Shown: positions 1-7,754 of the stretch, piece after piece
Layout of the letters: the number at the start of each line of letters is the position of its first letter
How positions within the stretch are numbered: position 1 is the first letter of the stretch
Source: JAYGED01 sp046582565
GTDB lineage: Bacteria > Pseudomonadota > Alphaproteobacteria > JAAXGF01
Direction of reading: 5' to 3'
DNA length: 15,987 nucleotides
Assembly (NCBI GenBank): GCA_046582565.1
Contig: JAYGED010000272.1
Location: forward strand, 1-15,987
Position numbers and translations under genes: made by a program
Notes under the pieces: model-generated
Databases searched by the model: none
Told to the model about the DNA's origin: nothing
The model's input: only the letters and a program-made list of their open reading frames with translations

Positions 1-1071
1 TAGAGACGAGCGTTTGCCAGACGGGCGCGCTGCTAGGCGTCGGCCTAATCCGCGTCCCCGGTCGATTTCCCGTTGCTCAGCGCCTTGGAACGGAACAATC
101 TTCATCCGGCGGTCTGGCCGATGGCGTTCGATTTTGTCCAGCCGTGTCAAAATGTAGTCCCACAGGTCCGCCACCTCCTGGGCCGAACGCGACTCTTTGT
201 TCATCTCCATGACCGTTTTGCCATCGATCATGCTGGTGGCAAAATCGATCCTCTGATGCACCGTAACGGGCGCAACAGTGCCGTGCTGCGACAGGGCAAC
301 AGCCGTTTCGCCGGTAATTCGCGCGCGAGTGGTGGCGGCGTTGACGACGAAGATCAACGGCTTTTCCTGATCTTCGATAATATCGATGGTCGCGCCCACG
401 GCGCGCAGGTCGTGCGGACTCGGCCGCGTCGGTATAACGACCAAGTCCGCGAACCCAACGACTTCCCTGATGGTGTCGGTGACCGCTGGCGGCGTGTCGA
501 TAAAGACAATCTTGATACCTTGCTCGCCGAGCGTCTTTAGGCCCGCCTCCATGTTGGAGAAGTGAGTTTTAACGAACAGCGGCGATTCCGATTCGCGAGC
601 GTTCCACCACGCCGTAAGACTGCCCTGGGGGTCGGTATCGATCAGGGCGACCGGCCCCTCGCCGGTGAGGTCGGCCTGGACCGCAACATTTCCGCATAAG
701 GTTGTTTTCCCCGCTCCCCCTTTTTGCGAAGCGAAGACGACGACCAGCGGGAAGCTGTTCTCTGTTGGCGCGGGGCAGTAGGGGGCGGTTGTTCGGTACG
801 GTTTCTGTTCGCCTCCCTCGGTTTCGCTGGTATTGCCTGTGTCTAGCGCGATCACATGATCCCGAACTTCGAGAACGGAAAAATCATCCTCGCCGAACGC
901 CTCTTTGCCCCTCCCTGTCGCATCTTGACTGCTACGGCAAAATTGCACGACCTCTCCATCGTGCATAAGGGCGAACATCCCGAAGTGGGTCTTCAGGAGG
1001 TCGGGCAGAATCTCATTCAATGCTGTGATATTTTGATGCGTCGCTGTTTCTGAAGCATGGGTATCAATCAT
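1..1071 (-). CDS. ParA/MinD-family P-loop ATPase with unusual N-terminal region (partial, runs off left edge)
   Basis: At least 357 codons are open from the ATG at 1071 to the window edge, with no stop seen. A deviant Walker A motif, KGGAGKTT, lies at residues 117-124. Walker A' (ALIDTDPQG) is near 142-150 and Walker B (VFIDTPP) near 189-195. The PTRPSPHDLRA and VNAATTRARITGE segments that follow are typical of short ParA partition or positioning ATPases, which form ATP-dependent dimers on DNA or membrane. The start is chosen for GGAG six bases upstream; an in-frame ATG at 1083 lacks a good site. The odd part is residues 1-107, which precede the ATPase fold. They include a stretch (FGMFALMHDGEVVQFC, then EAFGEDDFSVLEV) that recalls small 'carrier of a DGEVV hairpin' domains such as DUF5678. 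That resemblance is from memory and tentative. A low-complexity T/E/P linker follows. The gene lies 64 bases after the 62-aa membrane-protein gene on the same strand and may share its promoter. The cargo is unknown. ParA family is confident; plasmid-type versus protein-positioning role is not resolvable here. Confidence 0.9.
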   Translation of the reverse strand, partial: MIDTHASETATHQNITALNEILPDLLKTHFGMFALMHDGEVVQFCRSSQDATGRGKEAFGEDDFSVLEVRDHVIALDTGNTSETEGGEQKPYRTTAPYCPAPTENSFPLVVVFASQKGGAGKTTLCGNVAVQADLTGEGPVALIDTDPQGSLTAWWNARESESPLFVKTHFSNMEAGLKTLGEQGIKIVFIDTPPAVTDTIREVVGFADLVVIPTRPSPHDLRAVGATIDIIEDQEKPLIFVVNAATTRARITGETAVALSQHGTVAPVTVHQRIDFATSMIDGKTVMEMNKESRSAQEVADLWDYILTRLDKIERHRPDRRMKIVPFQGAEQREIDRGRGLGRRLAARPSGKRSSL

Positions 1072-1111
1072 CTTGTTCTCCATTCGGTTTAGTCGTGCAT
1101 ATCTGTCGCCG

Positions 1112-1129
1112 TTAAGAGCAAGCTCTCAA
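1112..1129 (-). other. Small intercistronic hairpin with CUUG loop
   Basis: In minus-strand RNA, TTGAGAG and CTCTTAA pair (7 bp, one G-U) around a CTTG loop. It sits between the 62-aa membrane-protein gene and the ParA-like gene. No U-tract follows, so it is not a classical terminator. It could tune processing or relative expression, or be chance. Confidence 0.3.
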
Positions 1130-1135
1130 AGGCGA

Positions 1136-1324
1136 TCAATAAATCTGGATGTTGGGATAAATGGTTTTGTAGGCCACGTAGAAGACCATCATGGCCACGA
1201 CGATGGCGATGTAGGGATCACCGTAGGGCAGCGGCGCGAAGAGATCGCACCAGATGTCCCATCCCGTGTCGAAGAACCAATGAATTCCGCCGTTGATAGA
1301 ATCGAATAAACTATGCATCGCCAT
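1136..1324 (-). CDS. Small single-span membrane protein, 62 aa, unknown function
   Basis: The gene encodes 62 residues from the ATG at 1324, which is preceded by AAGGA at a good spacing. The frame is open to an ATG at 1444, but that longer version adds 40 basic, low-quality residues and lacks a comparable ribosome site. The first ~30 residues are rich in aromatics (HWFF, GWDIW, one Cys at 26). A PLPYGDP turn leads into one hydrophobic helix at about 38-55 (IAIVVAMMVFYVAY), followed by a short tyrosine-rich tail. I recognise no family. Size and shape resemble small accessory subunits of membrane complexes, but nothing shows which complex. A CRP/FNR-type palindrome lies ~165 bases upstream and the ParA-like gene 64 bases downstream, both consistent with a two-gene unit. 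Confidence 0.6.
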   Translation of the reverse strand: MAMHSLFDSINGGIHWFFDTGWDIWCDLFAPLPYGDPYIAIVVAMMVFYVAYKTIYPNIQIY

Positions 1325-1460
1325 TATCCTTTCGGGAACTCCGCTACCTGACAAAATATTCAGGCCGGAAGTTTTGCGTCCCATCGTCGCCGATGGTTTG
1401 CCGTTTCGAGGGCCGATGCGGGACGCCATTGGAGGCAATAACATCCCGAACTAGCATGCG

Positions 1461-1504
1461 ATGGTATTGTCAAAATATGCACCACGCAGTGATCAATATC
1501 ACTG
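1461..1504 (-). promoter_or_regulatory. CRP/FNR-superfamily site with possible class II promoter
   Basis: Positions 1487-1504 read CAGTGATCAATATCACTG, a perfect 7-bp inverted repeat around 4 bases. It contains both the CRP-type core GTGA-N6-TCAC and the FNR/FixK-type core TGAT-N4-ATCA. The outer bases (G...C) fit CRP somewhat better than the T...A of FNR. Reading leftward, a TACCAT hexamer (1466-1461) matches 4 of 6 bases of the -10 consensus. It lies where a -10 would be if the palindrome were centred at -41.5 of a start near 1454, the class II activator geometry. The palindrome is seen directly; regulator identity and promoter are inference. Confidence 0.5.
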
Positions 1505-1734
1505 ACAAGGACTAATCATCGCTTTGGTGTTGATCCTGTCGCCGTCACCAAACGACTGCAAACCCGCGCTACCGGCGATCACCGAGCCAACATGGCCATC
1601 AGGATCATCGCTAAAATATTTTTTGCGCGAACTGTGTCAAAGAAACCGGGCGCACGACCATCAATTTGCGCAACCCGGACGGCATCACAGCGGCCGGGCG
1701 GGTCCAATGACCACACTTCTGGCAAGTAGCGGCG
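1505..1734. other. Intergenic, no gene recognised
   Basis: About 230 bases lie between the CRP/FNR-type palindrome and the end of the DMT transporter gene. Short open frames exist on both strands, including one plus-strand tail ending in RNPDGITAAGRVQ before a TGA at 1710-1712. None has a ribosome site plus a recognisable protein. It may hold debris of a decayed gene. Confidence 0.4.
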
Positions 1735-2652
1735 CTAAACCGACTCACCTTTCCGGTGGGGTATGGTTTTGCCCTTGCTCTCGCGGCGGGCAATGTAGAC
1801 CCCGGAGGCGCAAACCAGCGCCGCGCCAATCCATACCGGCAGTGCCGGCTGTTCATTCCAGATGAGCCAGCCAAATAAGACGCCCCATATCAGCGTCGTG
1901 TAATCGAAGGGTGCAAGGACCGACACGGGCGCGTTGCGGTAGGCCACGACGACGACATAGGCAGCGATACCGCCGACAATTCCCAGCAGCAAGAAGAGGC
2001 CCATGTCCTCGCTGGCGGGGGGCCGCCACACGAAAACAAGAAACGGCAGGCTTGCAAGAAAGGCACCCAGGGTGCTGTAGGTCACCATCGCGACGTTGGT
2101 CTCAGTGCGTATCATGCGCCGGGTGAGCAGAACCATCACCGAAAAGGATAAGGCTGAGCCCAAGACCAGCAGTACCGCAGGGTCGAATGAGGCGCTTCCC
2201 GGCCGCAGTATAATCAGGGCGCCGATAAAGCCGGCCAGAACGGCCGCCCATCGCCGAAAACCCACGGTTTCACCAAGAACGGGTCCGGACATCGCCGTTA
2301 TAAACAGAGGGGCCGTGAAGGCGGCAGCGATGGCGTCGGCCAACGGTATATGCTGGAGAGCTTCAAAAAACAGATAGAGCGCCAGGAACAACAGCCCGGC
2401 CCGGAGCGCGTGGACGCCGGGCCGTCGCGTGCGCAGCGCCGCCAGGCCGCCGCCGTACCAAATCAGGACCGCAACCGGCAACATTCCGAAGAGGTAGCGG
2501 AAGAACAGTATCTCGATGGCCGCATAGTCCTGGCCAAGCCATTTGGCCAGGGCATCGGTGACCGAGAAGCAGAAAGCCGCGGCGACGAGGCACGCGATTC
2601 CCGTGCCAATTCGTTCGACGGGGGGGTCTGCCGCGAGGGGCGGTTGTTTCAT
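1735..2652 (-). CDS. EamA/DMT-superfamily transporter
   Basis: This is an inner-membrane protein of the drug/metabolite transporter superfamily: about 305 residues and ten predicted hydrophobic helices in two EamA repeats. The first repeat starts at the GTGIACLVAAAFCFS helix and the second at VLLVLGSALSFSVMVLLTRR. The helix carrying PLADAIAAAFTAPLF and the GETVGFRRWAAVLAGFIGALIILRP stretch are typical of EamA proteins in alphaproteobacteria. Helix 10 is followed by a short basic tail. The start is uncertain: ATG at 2652 is chosen, while TTG 2673 or GTG 2670 would add 7 or 6 residues; none has a strong ribosome site. The substrate cannot be read from sequence; relatives export amino acids or metabolites, or are uncharacterised. 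It lies downstream of accD on the same strand after 232 bases, so it is probably transcribed separately. Confidence 0.9.
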   Translation of the reverse strand: MKQPPLAADPPVERIGTGIACLVAAAFCFSVTDALAKWLGQDYAAIEILFFRYLFGMLPVAVLIWYGGGLAALRTRRPGVHALRAGLLFLALYLFFEALQHIPLADAIAAAFTAPLFITAMSGPVLGETVGFRRWAAVLAGFIGALIILRPGSASFDPAVLLVLGSALSFSVMVLLTRRMIRTETNVAMVTYSTLGAFLASLPFLVFVWRPPASEDMGLFLLLGIVGGIAAYVVVVAYRNAPVSVLAPFDYTTLIWGVLFGWLIWNEQPALPVWIGAALVCASGVYIARRESKGKTIPHRKGESV

Positions 2653-2787
2653 GTGGAAGGGATCCGACACCAATGGTTCATGGCCTAAATCTCGTGTGGC
2701 TCGGTTTCTATAGCTTTGTCATTGAAAAGGCGCCGTTGTCAGAACGGCTTAAAACCATTGCATGCCGGATCGCCGGAAATTCCCTGG

Positions 2788-2812
2788 TTAGCTGTTTTCA
2801 AAGTACAGCTAA
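2788..2812. repeat. 8-bp inverted repeat in the DMT upstream region
   Basis: TTAGCTGT and ACAGCTAA form a perfect 8-bp inverted repeat around 9 bases, about 135 bases before the transporter start. No T-run follows on either strand, so an intrinsic terminator for accD is unlikely. It could be an operator for the transporter. Function is not shown. Confidence 0.35.
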
Positions 2813-2884
2813 ATCAATTGGACCGTTAGGAAGCAGCCATGCCGCAGAAGGTTTCCATCGCTTGGCACAACAAATGTCCTCTGA

Positions 2885-3802
2885 TCAATCGGGCGAAGGG
2901 GCCGCTTCGGGCTCGGGGATGGCCAGCTCAACGCTGTCCGACAGCTCAGGGCCGCCGGGCCGGAGCAGGTGTCCGAGAAGCAAGATCAGGCGCGCGCGCA
3001 ATTTATGGCGATGCACCACCATGTCGATCATGCCGTGATCGAGCAGATACTCCGCCCGCTGAAAGCCCTCGGGCAGCTTCTCGCGGATGGTGGTCTCGAT
3101 CACCCGGGCGCCGGCGAAGCCGATCAGGGCGTCGGGTTCGGCCAGGGTGATGTCGCCGAGCATGGCGAAGGATGCGGTGACGCCGCCGGTTGTCGGGTTG
3201 GTGAGCACCACCAGATAGGGCAGCCCGGCGTCCTTGACATCGTTGATGGCGATGGTGGTGCGCGGTAGCTGCATCAGCGACAGAGCACCCTCCTGCATGC
3301 GCGCCCCGCCCGAGGATGGAATCAGGATCAGGGCCGCCCGCTGGCTCACCGCGAGGCGCGCCGCGACGAGGATCGCGCTCCCCACGGCAACGCCCATGGA
3401 GCCGCCCATGAAATCGAAATTGAACACCGCTATAACGGTGTCCATGCCGTCCATTTTGCCCTGGGCGACAATCACCGCGTCGTCTTCGCCGGTTTTGCTC
3501 CTAGCGATCTTGAGCCGTTCCGTATAGCGCTTGCTGTCGCGGAACTTAAGCGGGTCGACAGGCGCCTCGGGAAGCTTGGCCCGCTCATACTCGCCCTCGT
3601 CGAACAGCATCTCCAGGCGCGCCTTGGGCTGAAAGCGCATATGGTGATCACAATGCTGGCAGACGTATTTGTTGAGTTCCAAATCGCGCCGGAAAATCAT
3701 CTGTTCACAGGCGGCGCATTTTTCCCAAAGGTTCTCGGGCGTGTCGCTCTTGCGCACCAGCGCCCTGATCTTGGGGCGAACGAAATTGGTCAGCCAATTC
3801 AT
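2885..3802 (-). CDS. accD: Acetyl-CoA carboxylase carboxyltransferase subunit beta
   Basis: AccD pairs with AccA to move the carboxyl group from biotin to acetyl-CoA, giving malonyl-CoA for fatty acid synthesis in the cytoplasm. The 305-residue length is typical. The N-terminal zinc ribbon is visible: C29, C32, C48, C51 (CAAC and CQHC). The carboxyltransferase crotonase-like fold follows, with the conserved FMGGSMG, SSGGARMQEG and NPTTGGVTASFA motifs. The tail after ~290 is acidic and proline-rich, as is common. The ATG lies 3 bases after the trpA stop, so the gene is translated with the trp genes. In many alphaproteobacteria folC follows accD directly; here a gap and a transporter follow instead. 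Confidence 0.98.
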   Translation of the reverse strand: MNWLTNFVRPKIRALVRKSDTPENLWEKCAACEQMIFRRDLELNKYVCQHCDHHMRFQPKARLEMLFDEGEYERAKLPEAPVDPLKFRDSKRYTERLKIARSKTGEDDAVIVAQGKMDGMDTVIAVFNFDFMGGSMGVAVGSAILVAARLAVSQRAALILIPSSGGARMQEGALSLMQLPRTTIAINDVKDAGLPYLVVLTNPTTGGVTASFAMLGDITLAEPDALIGFAGARVIETTIREKLPEGFQRAEYLLDHGMIDMVVHRHKLRARLILLLGHLLRPGGPELSDSVELAIPEPEAAPSPD

Positions 3803-3805
3803 CTG

Positions 3806-4636
3806 TCAGACCCCGTTTCGCGCCTGACGCACGCCATCGGCCAGGTCGCGCACCAGGGAGAGCACGTCTTCGACCAAGCCGGGCTGTACCGCGCCGCTGT
3901 CGTCCAGCTTGCCGGCCAGCCGGTCGACCAGAGCGGTACCGACCACCGCCGCGTCGGCGACCCGGGCCACCGCCGCCGCGTCCTCGGGCGTTCGGATGCC
4001 GAAGCCGACAGCCACCGGGAGCGAGGTTTTCGACTTAATTTTCGCCACCGCGGCGCCGATGGTGTCGGCGCTGGCGCTCCCGGCGCCGGTAATGCCGGTG
4101 ATCGAAACATAATAGACAAAGCCCGAGGTGTTGTTGAGCACGGTGGGCAGACGCACCGCATCGGTGGTCGGCGTTGCCAGACGAATGAAGTTGAGGCCGC
4201 GCGCCAGCGCCGGCAGGCAAAGCTCGTCGTCTTCCTCGGGCGGCAGATCAACGATGATCAAGCCATCGACCCCGGCCTCGAAGGCGTCATCGAGGAAGGT
4301 CTCCTTGCCGTATTGATGGATCGGGTTGAAGTAGCCCATCAGCACCAGGGGCGTGTCGTCATCGTCTTCGCGGAAGGCACGCGCCATGGCCAGGGTCTTA
4401 TGCATGGTCTGGCCGGCCTTGAGCGCGCGCAAGCCGGCAGCCTGGATCGACGGTCCGTCGGCCATGGGGTCGGTAAAGGGCATGCCGATCTCGATGATAT
4501 CGGCACCCGCCGCCGGCAGACCCTTGATGATTTCAAGGCTGTGGTGGTAATCAGGATCGCCCGCCGAAAGATAGGTCACCAGACCGCCGCGCCCGGCTGA
4601 AGCCAGGCTGGCAAAGCGTTTCTCGATGCGGCTCAC
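3806..4636 (-). CDS. trpA: Tryptophan synthase alpha subunit
   Basis: TrpA cleaves indole-3-glycerol phosphate to indole and glyceraldehyde 3-phosphate, and indole is channelled to TrpB. With a GTG start at 4636 the protein has 276 residues. Catalytic Glu49 (IIEIGMPF) and Asp60 (MADGPSIQ) fall at the same numbers as in the enteric enzyme. Phosphate-binding glycines appear in GFGIRTPED and the GTALVDR region. The frame is open further upstream inside trpB (ATG 4693), but the GTG start gives the right N-terminus. It has GGGGTGAG upstream and overlaps the trpB TGA by 3 bases within a GTGA sequence, an arrangement that implies translational coupling. Confidence 0.97.
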   Translation of the reverse strand: MSRIEKRFASLASAGRGGLVTYLSAGDPDYHHSLEIIKGLPAAGADIIEIGMPFTDPMADGPSIQAAGLRALKAGQTMHKTLAMARAFREDDDDTPLVLMGYFNPIHQYGKETFLDDAFEAGVDGLIIVDLPPEEDDELCLPALARGLNFIRLATPTTDAVRLPTVLNNTSGFVYYVSITGITGAGSASADTIGAAVAKIKSKTSLPVAVGFGIRTPEDAAAVARVADAAVVGTALVDRLAGKLDDSGAVQPGLVEDVLSLVRDLADGVRQARNGV

Positions 4637-5844
4637 AGGCTCACCCCAAGCCGCTCGGCAACGGCGAAGACATCCTTGTCGCCACGGCCGCACATGTTCA
4701 TCAGGATAATATGGTCTTTCGGCAGATCCGGGGCGATCTTGGCCACATAGGCCAGGGCATGCGCCGGTTCCAGGGCCGGAATGATGCCCTCGAGCTTGGA
4801 ACAGAGCTGGAAGGCAGCCATGGCCTCGTCGTCGGTCGCCGCCACATATGTCACCCGGCCCTGGTCCTTGAGCCAGGAATGTTCAGGCCCGATACCGGGA
4901 TAGTCGAGGCCGGCGGATATGGAATGGGCTTCGGTGATCTGGCCGTCGTCGTCCTGCAACAGATAGGTGCGGTTGCCGTGCAACACGCCGGGCGAGCCGG
5001 CGGTCAGCGAGGCCGCATGCTTTTCCGTCTCCACGCCATGGCCCGCCGCCTCGACGCCGTAGATCGAGACATCCGCATCGTCGAGAAACGCATGGAACAA
5101 TCCCATGGCGTTCGAGCCGCCGCCCAGGCAGGCGACCAGACTGTCCGGCCCCCGGCCCTCGGCCTCGACCATCTGGCTGCGCGCCTCGCGGCCGATAATC
5201 GACTGGAAATCACGCACCAGCATGGGATAGGGGTGAGGCCCGGCCACCGTGCCGATGATATAGAAGGTGTCCGCAACATTGGTCACCCAGTCGCGCAGAG
5301 CCTCGTTGAGGGCGTCCTTGAGGGTTTTCGAGCCCGAACTCACGGGTCGCACCTCGGCGCCCAGCAGCTTCATGCGGAACACGTTGGGCTGCTGGCGGGC
5401 GATGTCGACCTCGCCCATATAGACCACGCAGGGCATGCCGAACAGGGCGCAGACCGTCGCCGCCGCCACGCCATGCTGGCCGGCGCCGGTCTCGGCGATA
5501 ATGCGGGTCCGGCCCATGCGCCGGGCCAGCAAAATCTGGCCGATGCAGTTGTTGATCTTGTGCGAGCCGGTGTGGTTGAGCTCGTCGCGCTTTAAATAGA
5601 TTTTGGCGCCGCCGAAATGCGCGGTCAGGCGCTCGGCGAAATAAAGCGGGCTGGGCCGCCCCACATAATCCTTCAGGTAGCCGTTGAGCTCGGCCTCGAA
5701 CGCAGGGTCGGCGCGCGCCGCCTTGTATTCCGCCTCGAGTTCGAGGATCAGGGGCATCAGCGTCTCGGCAACGTAGCGCCCGCCGTAGTCGCCGAAACGG
5801 CCCTGCTCATCGGGCCCGTTCATATAGCTATTGGGATCTTCCAT
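4633..5844 (-). CDS. trpB: Tryptophan synthase beta subunit
   Basis: This PLP enzyme condenses indole with serine to give tryptophan in the alpha2-beta2 complex. The 403-residue length is normal. The PLP lysine is K96 in HTGSHKINN, the catalytic glutamate is E118 in IIAETGAGQHG, and the phosphate-binding loop GGGSNAMG is present. The C-terminal MCGRGDKD motif is intact. It belongs to the standard TrpB1 type found beside trpA. The ATG at 5844 is used, 28 bases after the trpF stop; the ribosome site is weak. A second ATG at 5823 would remove seven residues before the conserved GRFGDYGG start. Confidence 0.98.
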   Translation of the reverse strand: MEDPNSYMNGPDEQGRFGDYGGRYVAETLMPLILELEAEYKAARADPAFEAELNGYLKDYVGRPSPLYFAERLTAHFGGAKIYLKRDELNHTGSHKINNCIGQILLARRMGRTRIIAETGAGQHGVAAATVCALFGMPCVVYMGEVDIARQQPNVFRMKLLGAEVRPVSSGSKTLKDALNEALRDWVTNVADTFYIIGTVAGPHPYPMLVRDFQSIIGREARSQMVEAEGRGPDSLVACLGGGSNAMGLFHAFLDDADVSIYGVEAAGHGVETEKHAASLTAGSPGVLHGNRTYLLQDDDGQITEAHSISAGLDYPGIGPEHSWLKDQGRVTYVAATDDEAMAAFQLCSKLEGIIPALEPAHALAYVAKIAPDLPKDHIILMNMCGRGDKDVFAVAERLGVSL

Positions 5845-5872
5845 GGGACTCGTTTGTCACTCCGCAAAAAAT

Positions 5873-6520
5873 CTACAATCCCGCCACCCGGGCGAGAAAA
5901 TCCGTAATCATGGCCGGGCTTTTATGGCCGCGGCGATCCTCTATGCCCGAAGACACATCGACCAGGCGCGCCCCCGAAACCGACACCGCCTCGGCGACGT
6001 TGCCGACACCCAGCCCGCCCGACAGCATCCAGGGCACGGCCCAGCTTCGCCCCGCGATCAGCCGCCAGTCGAAGCTCAGAGCGTTGCCACCGGGCAGCGC
6101 ACCCTTCATATCGGCAGGCGCGCGCGCATCGAACAAGAGCCAGTCCGCAACCTCTGCAAAGGCACTTGCCGTCTCGATATCGTCAGGCCCCGCGACGCGG
6201 ATCACCTTCATAACCGGCAGGCCGAAACGCTCACGCACCGCAGCGACCCGCTCGACAGTTTCATCGCCATGAAACTGCAAGAGGTCAAGCGAAACCGCTT
6301 TGAGCACAGCGCCGAGACCATCGTCATCAGCATCGACGAACAATCCCACCTTGCATACCTCACGAGGCGTCTCGGCGGCAAGAGCCGCGGCAAGGTCGGG
6401 GGTCACGTATCGCGGCGACGGCGGATAGAAATTCAGCCCCATATGAGAGGCTCCGCCGGAGACGGCGGCAGCAACTGCATCAGGCGCATTGACGCCGCAA
6501 ATTTTCGCGGTGACGGACAT
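5873..6520 (-). CDS. trpF: Phosphoribosylanthranilate isomerase
   Basis: TrpF converts N-(5-phosphoribosyl)anthranilate to CdRP, the third step of tryptophan synthesis. With the ATG at 6520 it has 215 residues, the usual single-domain size. The catalytic pair is visible: Cys8 in AKICGV and Asp131 in WLLFDAR. LLQFHGDE, the LSGGL phosphate-binding strand and the DVSSGIED C-terminal motif are all in place. A longer frame reaches 6583 but overlaps pyrF with a basic, non-conserved leader, so it was not used. The pyrF stop is 13 bases upstream. Confidence 0.96.
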   Translation of the reverse strand: MSVTAKICGVNAPDAVAAAVSGGASHMGLNFYPPSPRYVTPDLAAALAAETPREVCKVGLFVDADDDGLGAVLKAVSLDLLQFHGDETVERVAAVRERFGLPVMKVIRVAGPDDIETASAFAEVADWLLFDARAPADMKGALPGGNALSFDWRLIAGRSWAVPWMLSGGLGVGNVAEAVSVSGARLVDVSSGIEDRRGHKSPAMITDFLARVAGL

Positions 6521-6533
6521 GCTTACAAGCGTC

Positions 6534-7268
6534 TCAGCCGGCCATCTCGGCGAGAATGCGCCGCGCCGCCGCCGGCGGATCATCGGCGCGCAAGATCGGC
6601 CGCCCGATAACCAGATAGTCGGCGCCGAGGCGCAGGGCTTCGGCCGGGGTCACGATGCGTTTTTGATCGTCCGCAGAAGACCAGGCCGGGCGTATGCCGG
6701 GCACTATCAGCTTCAATTTGTCGCCGAAGGAACGGCGCAGGTCGAGAATCTCGTGGGCCGAACAGACAACCCCGTCGAGACCATTGGCGAGACCCATATC
6801 AGCCAGACGATGGACCTGCTCGGCCAGGCCGGGGCGAACGCCGACCGCCTCCATATCATCCTCGTCAAAACTGGTGAGCACGCTGATGCCAATCACCAGA
6901 GGCCGCTTGCCGTCGTTCTGAGAAGCCAGCCTCGAGGAAGCGGCCATGGCCGCGCGCAGCATGGCCGGGCCACCGCTGATATGAACCGTCAGCATGAAGG
7001 GGTTCATGCCGGAGGTTCCCCGTATGGCGCCAGCCACGGTATTGGGAATGTCGAAAAACTTGAGATCGAGAAAAATCGGCAAGCCGCAGTCGGCTATCGC
7101 CGCAACCCCGGCGGGACCATGGGCAGTGAAAAACTCGAGGCCGAGCTTAATGCCGCCGACCAGGCCCTTAAGCGACGCGGCGGTCGCCACGGCGGCGTCG
7201 AGATCGACCGTATCGATCGCACAGAGCAACCGTTCGGCGTTGGCGTTTTCTGTGGCGTCATTATTCAT
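6534..7268 (-). CDS. pyrF: Orotidine 5'-phosphate decarboxylase
   Basis: PyrF decarboxylates OMP to UMP, the last step of de novo pyrimidine synthesis. It has 244 residues. The catalytic Asp-Lys-Asp array appears as DLKFFD at D68, K70 and D73, preceded by the LCAIDT strand and the GGIKLG lysine (K41). The C-terminal phosphate-binding strands VPGIRP and DYLVIGRPI are present. The ATG at 7268 has a strong GGGAGGG ribosome site. It lies 80 bases downstream of lapA and directly before trpF, as in many alphaproteobacteria. Confidence 0.97.
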   Translation of the reverse strand: MNNDATENANAERLLCAIDTVDLDAAVATAASLKGLVGGIKLGLEFFTAHGPAGVAAIADCGLPIFLDLKFFDIPNTVAGAIRGTSGMNPFMLTVHISGGPAMLRAAMAASSRLASQNDGKRPLVIGISVLTSFDEDDMEAVGVRPGLAEQVHRLADMGLANGLDGVVCSAHEILDLRRSFGDKLKLIVPGIRPAWSSADDQKRIVTPAEALRLGADYLVIGRPILRADDPPAAARRILAEMAG

Positions 7269-7348
7269 TGTTTATCCCTCCCCTACGTCTCGTCCGGCCG
7301 CTCTTATAGCAAATTCGGAGAACTGCGATAATCCCCGGTGCGTAATTC

Positions 7349-7687
7349 TTAGGCCGCGTCGGCGGGCAGGCGCGCAAGGTCGGATTTGGCCGCAACTTCG
7401 CCCTTGTCCCGCGCCACCCGCAATTGCGAAACCTCGCCCTCGAGCGAGGCCACGCGCGCCTTGGCAATGCGCAAACGCCGACGGACGCCGTGGCCGGCGA
7501 GCCAGGCTGCGATTGCGCCGACCGTAAATCCGACCGCCAACCCGCCTATGGCGACCAGGTACAGCGGCACCTCGAATACATAGGGCAGCGGGTCCAGGCT
7601 GACCACGGCCGGGCCTCGATTGGCGATGGCGAAGGCAATCACAACGAAACCGAAGGGGATCGCCGCAAATCGACTTAAATGCTTCAT
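7349..7687 (-). CDS. lapA: LapA-domain inner-membrane protein
   Basis: The 112-residue protein has two hydrophobic helices: about 8-24 (AIPFGFVVIAFAIANRG) and 40-65 (PLYLVAIGGLAVGFTVGAIAAWL). A basic patch (RRRLRIAKAR) and a short heptad-like coiled coil (VASLEGEVSQLRVARDK) follow. This is the LapA/DUF1049 architecture. In enterics LapA acts with LapB in lipopolysaccharide assembly and control of LpxC; whether it does so in alphaproteobacteria is inference. It sits between ihfB and pyrF, a location seen in related genomes. GGGGTGAC precedes the start. Confidence 0.85.
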   Translation of the reverse strand: MKHLSRFAAIPFGFVVIAFAIANRGPAVVSLDPLPYVFEVPLYLVAIGGLAVGFTVGAIAAWLAGHGVRRRLRIAKARVASLEGEVSQLRVARDKGEVAAKSDLARLPADAA

Positions 7688-7754
7688 GGTTTAGTCACCC
7701 CATGGCGCGGGTGCGGGCCGGAGAACCCACGTGGTGAACCTAATCTGCGAGACC

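Noticed and set aside
73..540. A 155-codon plus-strand frame at the left end
   Set aside because: It is the antisense of the ParA-like ATPase, whose minus-strand frame carries all nucleotide-binding motifs.
1615..1712. A short plus-strand frame ending RNPDGITAAGRVQ with a CxxC
   Set aside because: It looks slightly protein-like, but it is only ~32 codons after a stop, has no start or ribosome site, and matches nothing I know.
3641..4600. A 319-codon plus-strand frame across accD and trpA
   Set aside because: It crosses two well-supported genes in antisense and has no family features.
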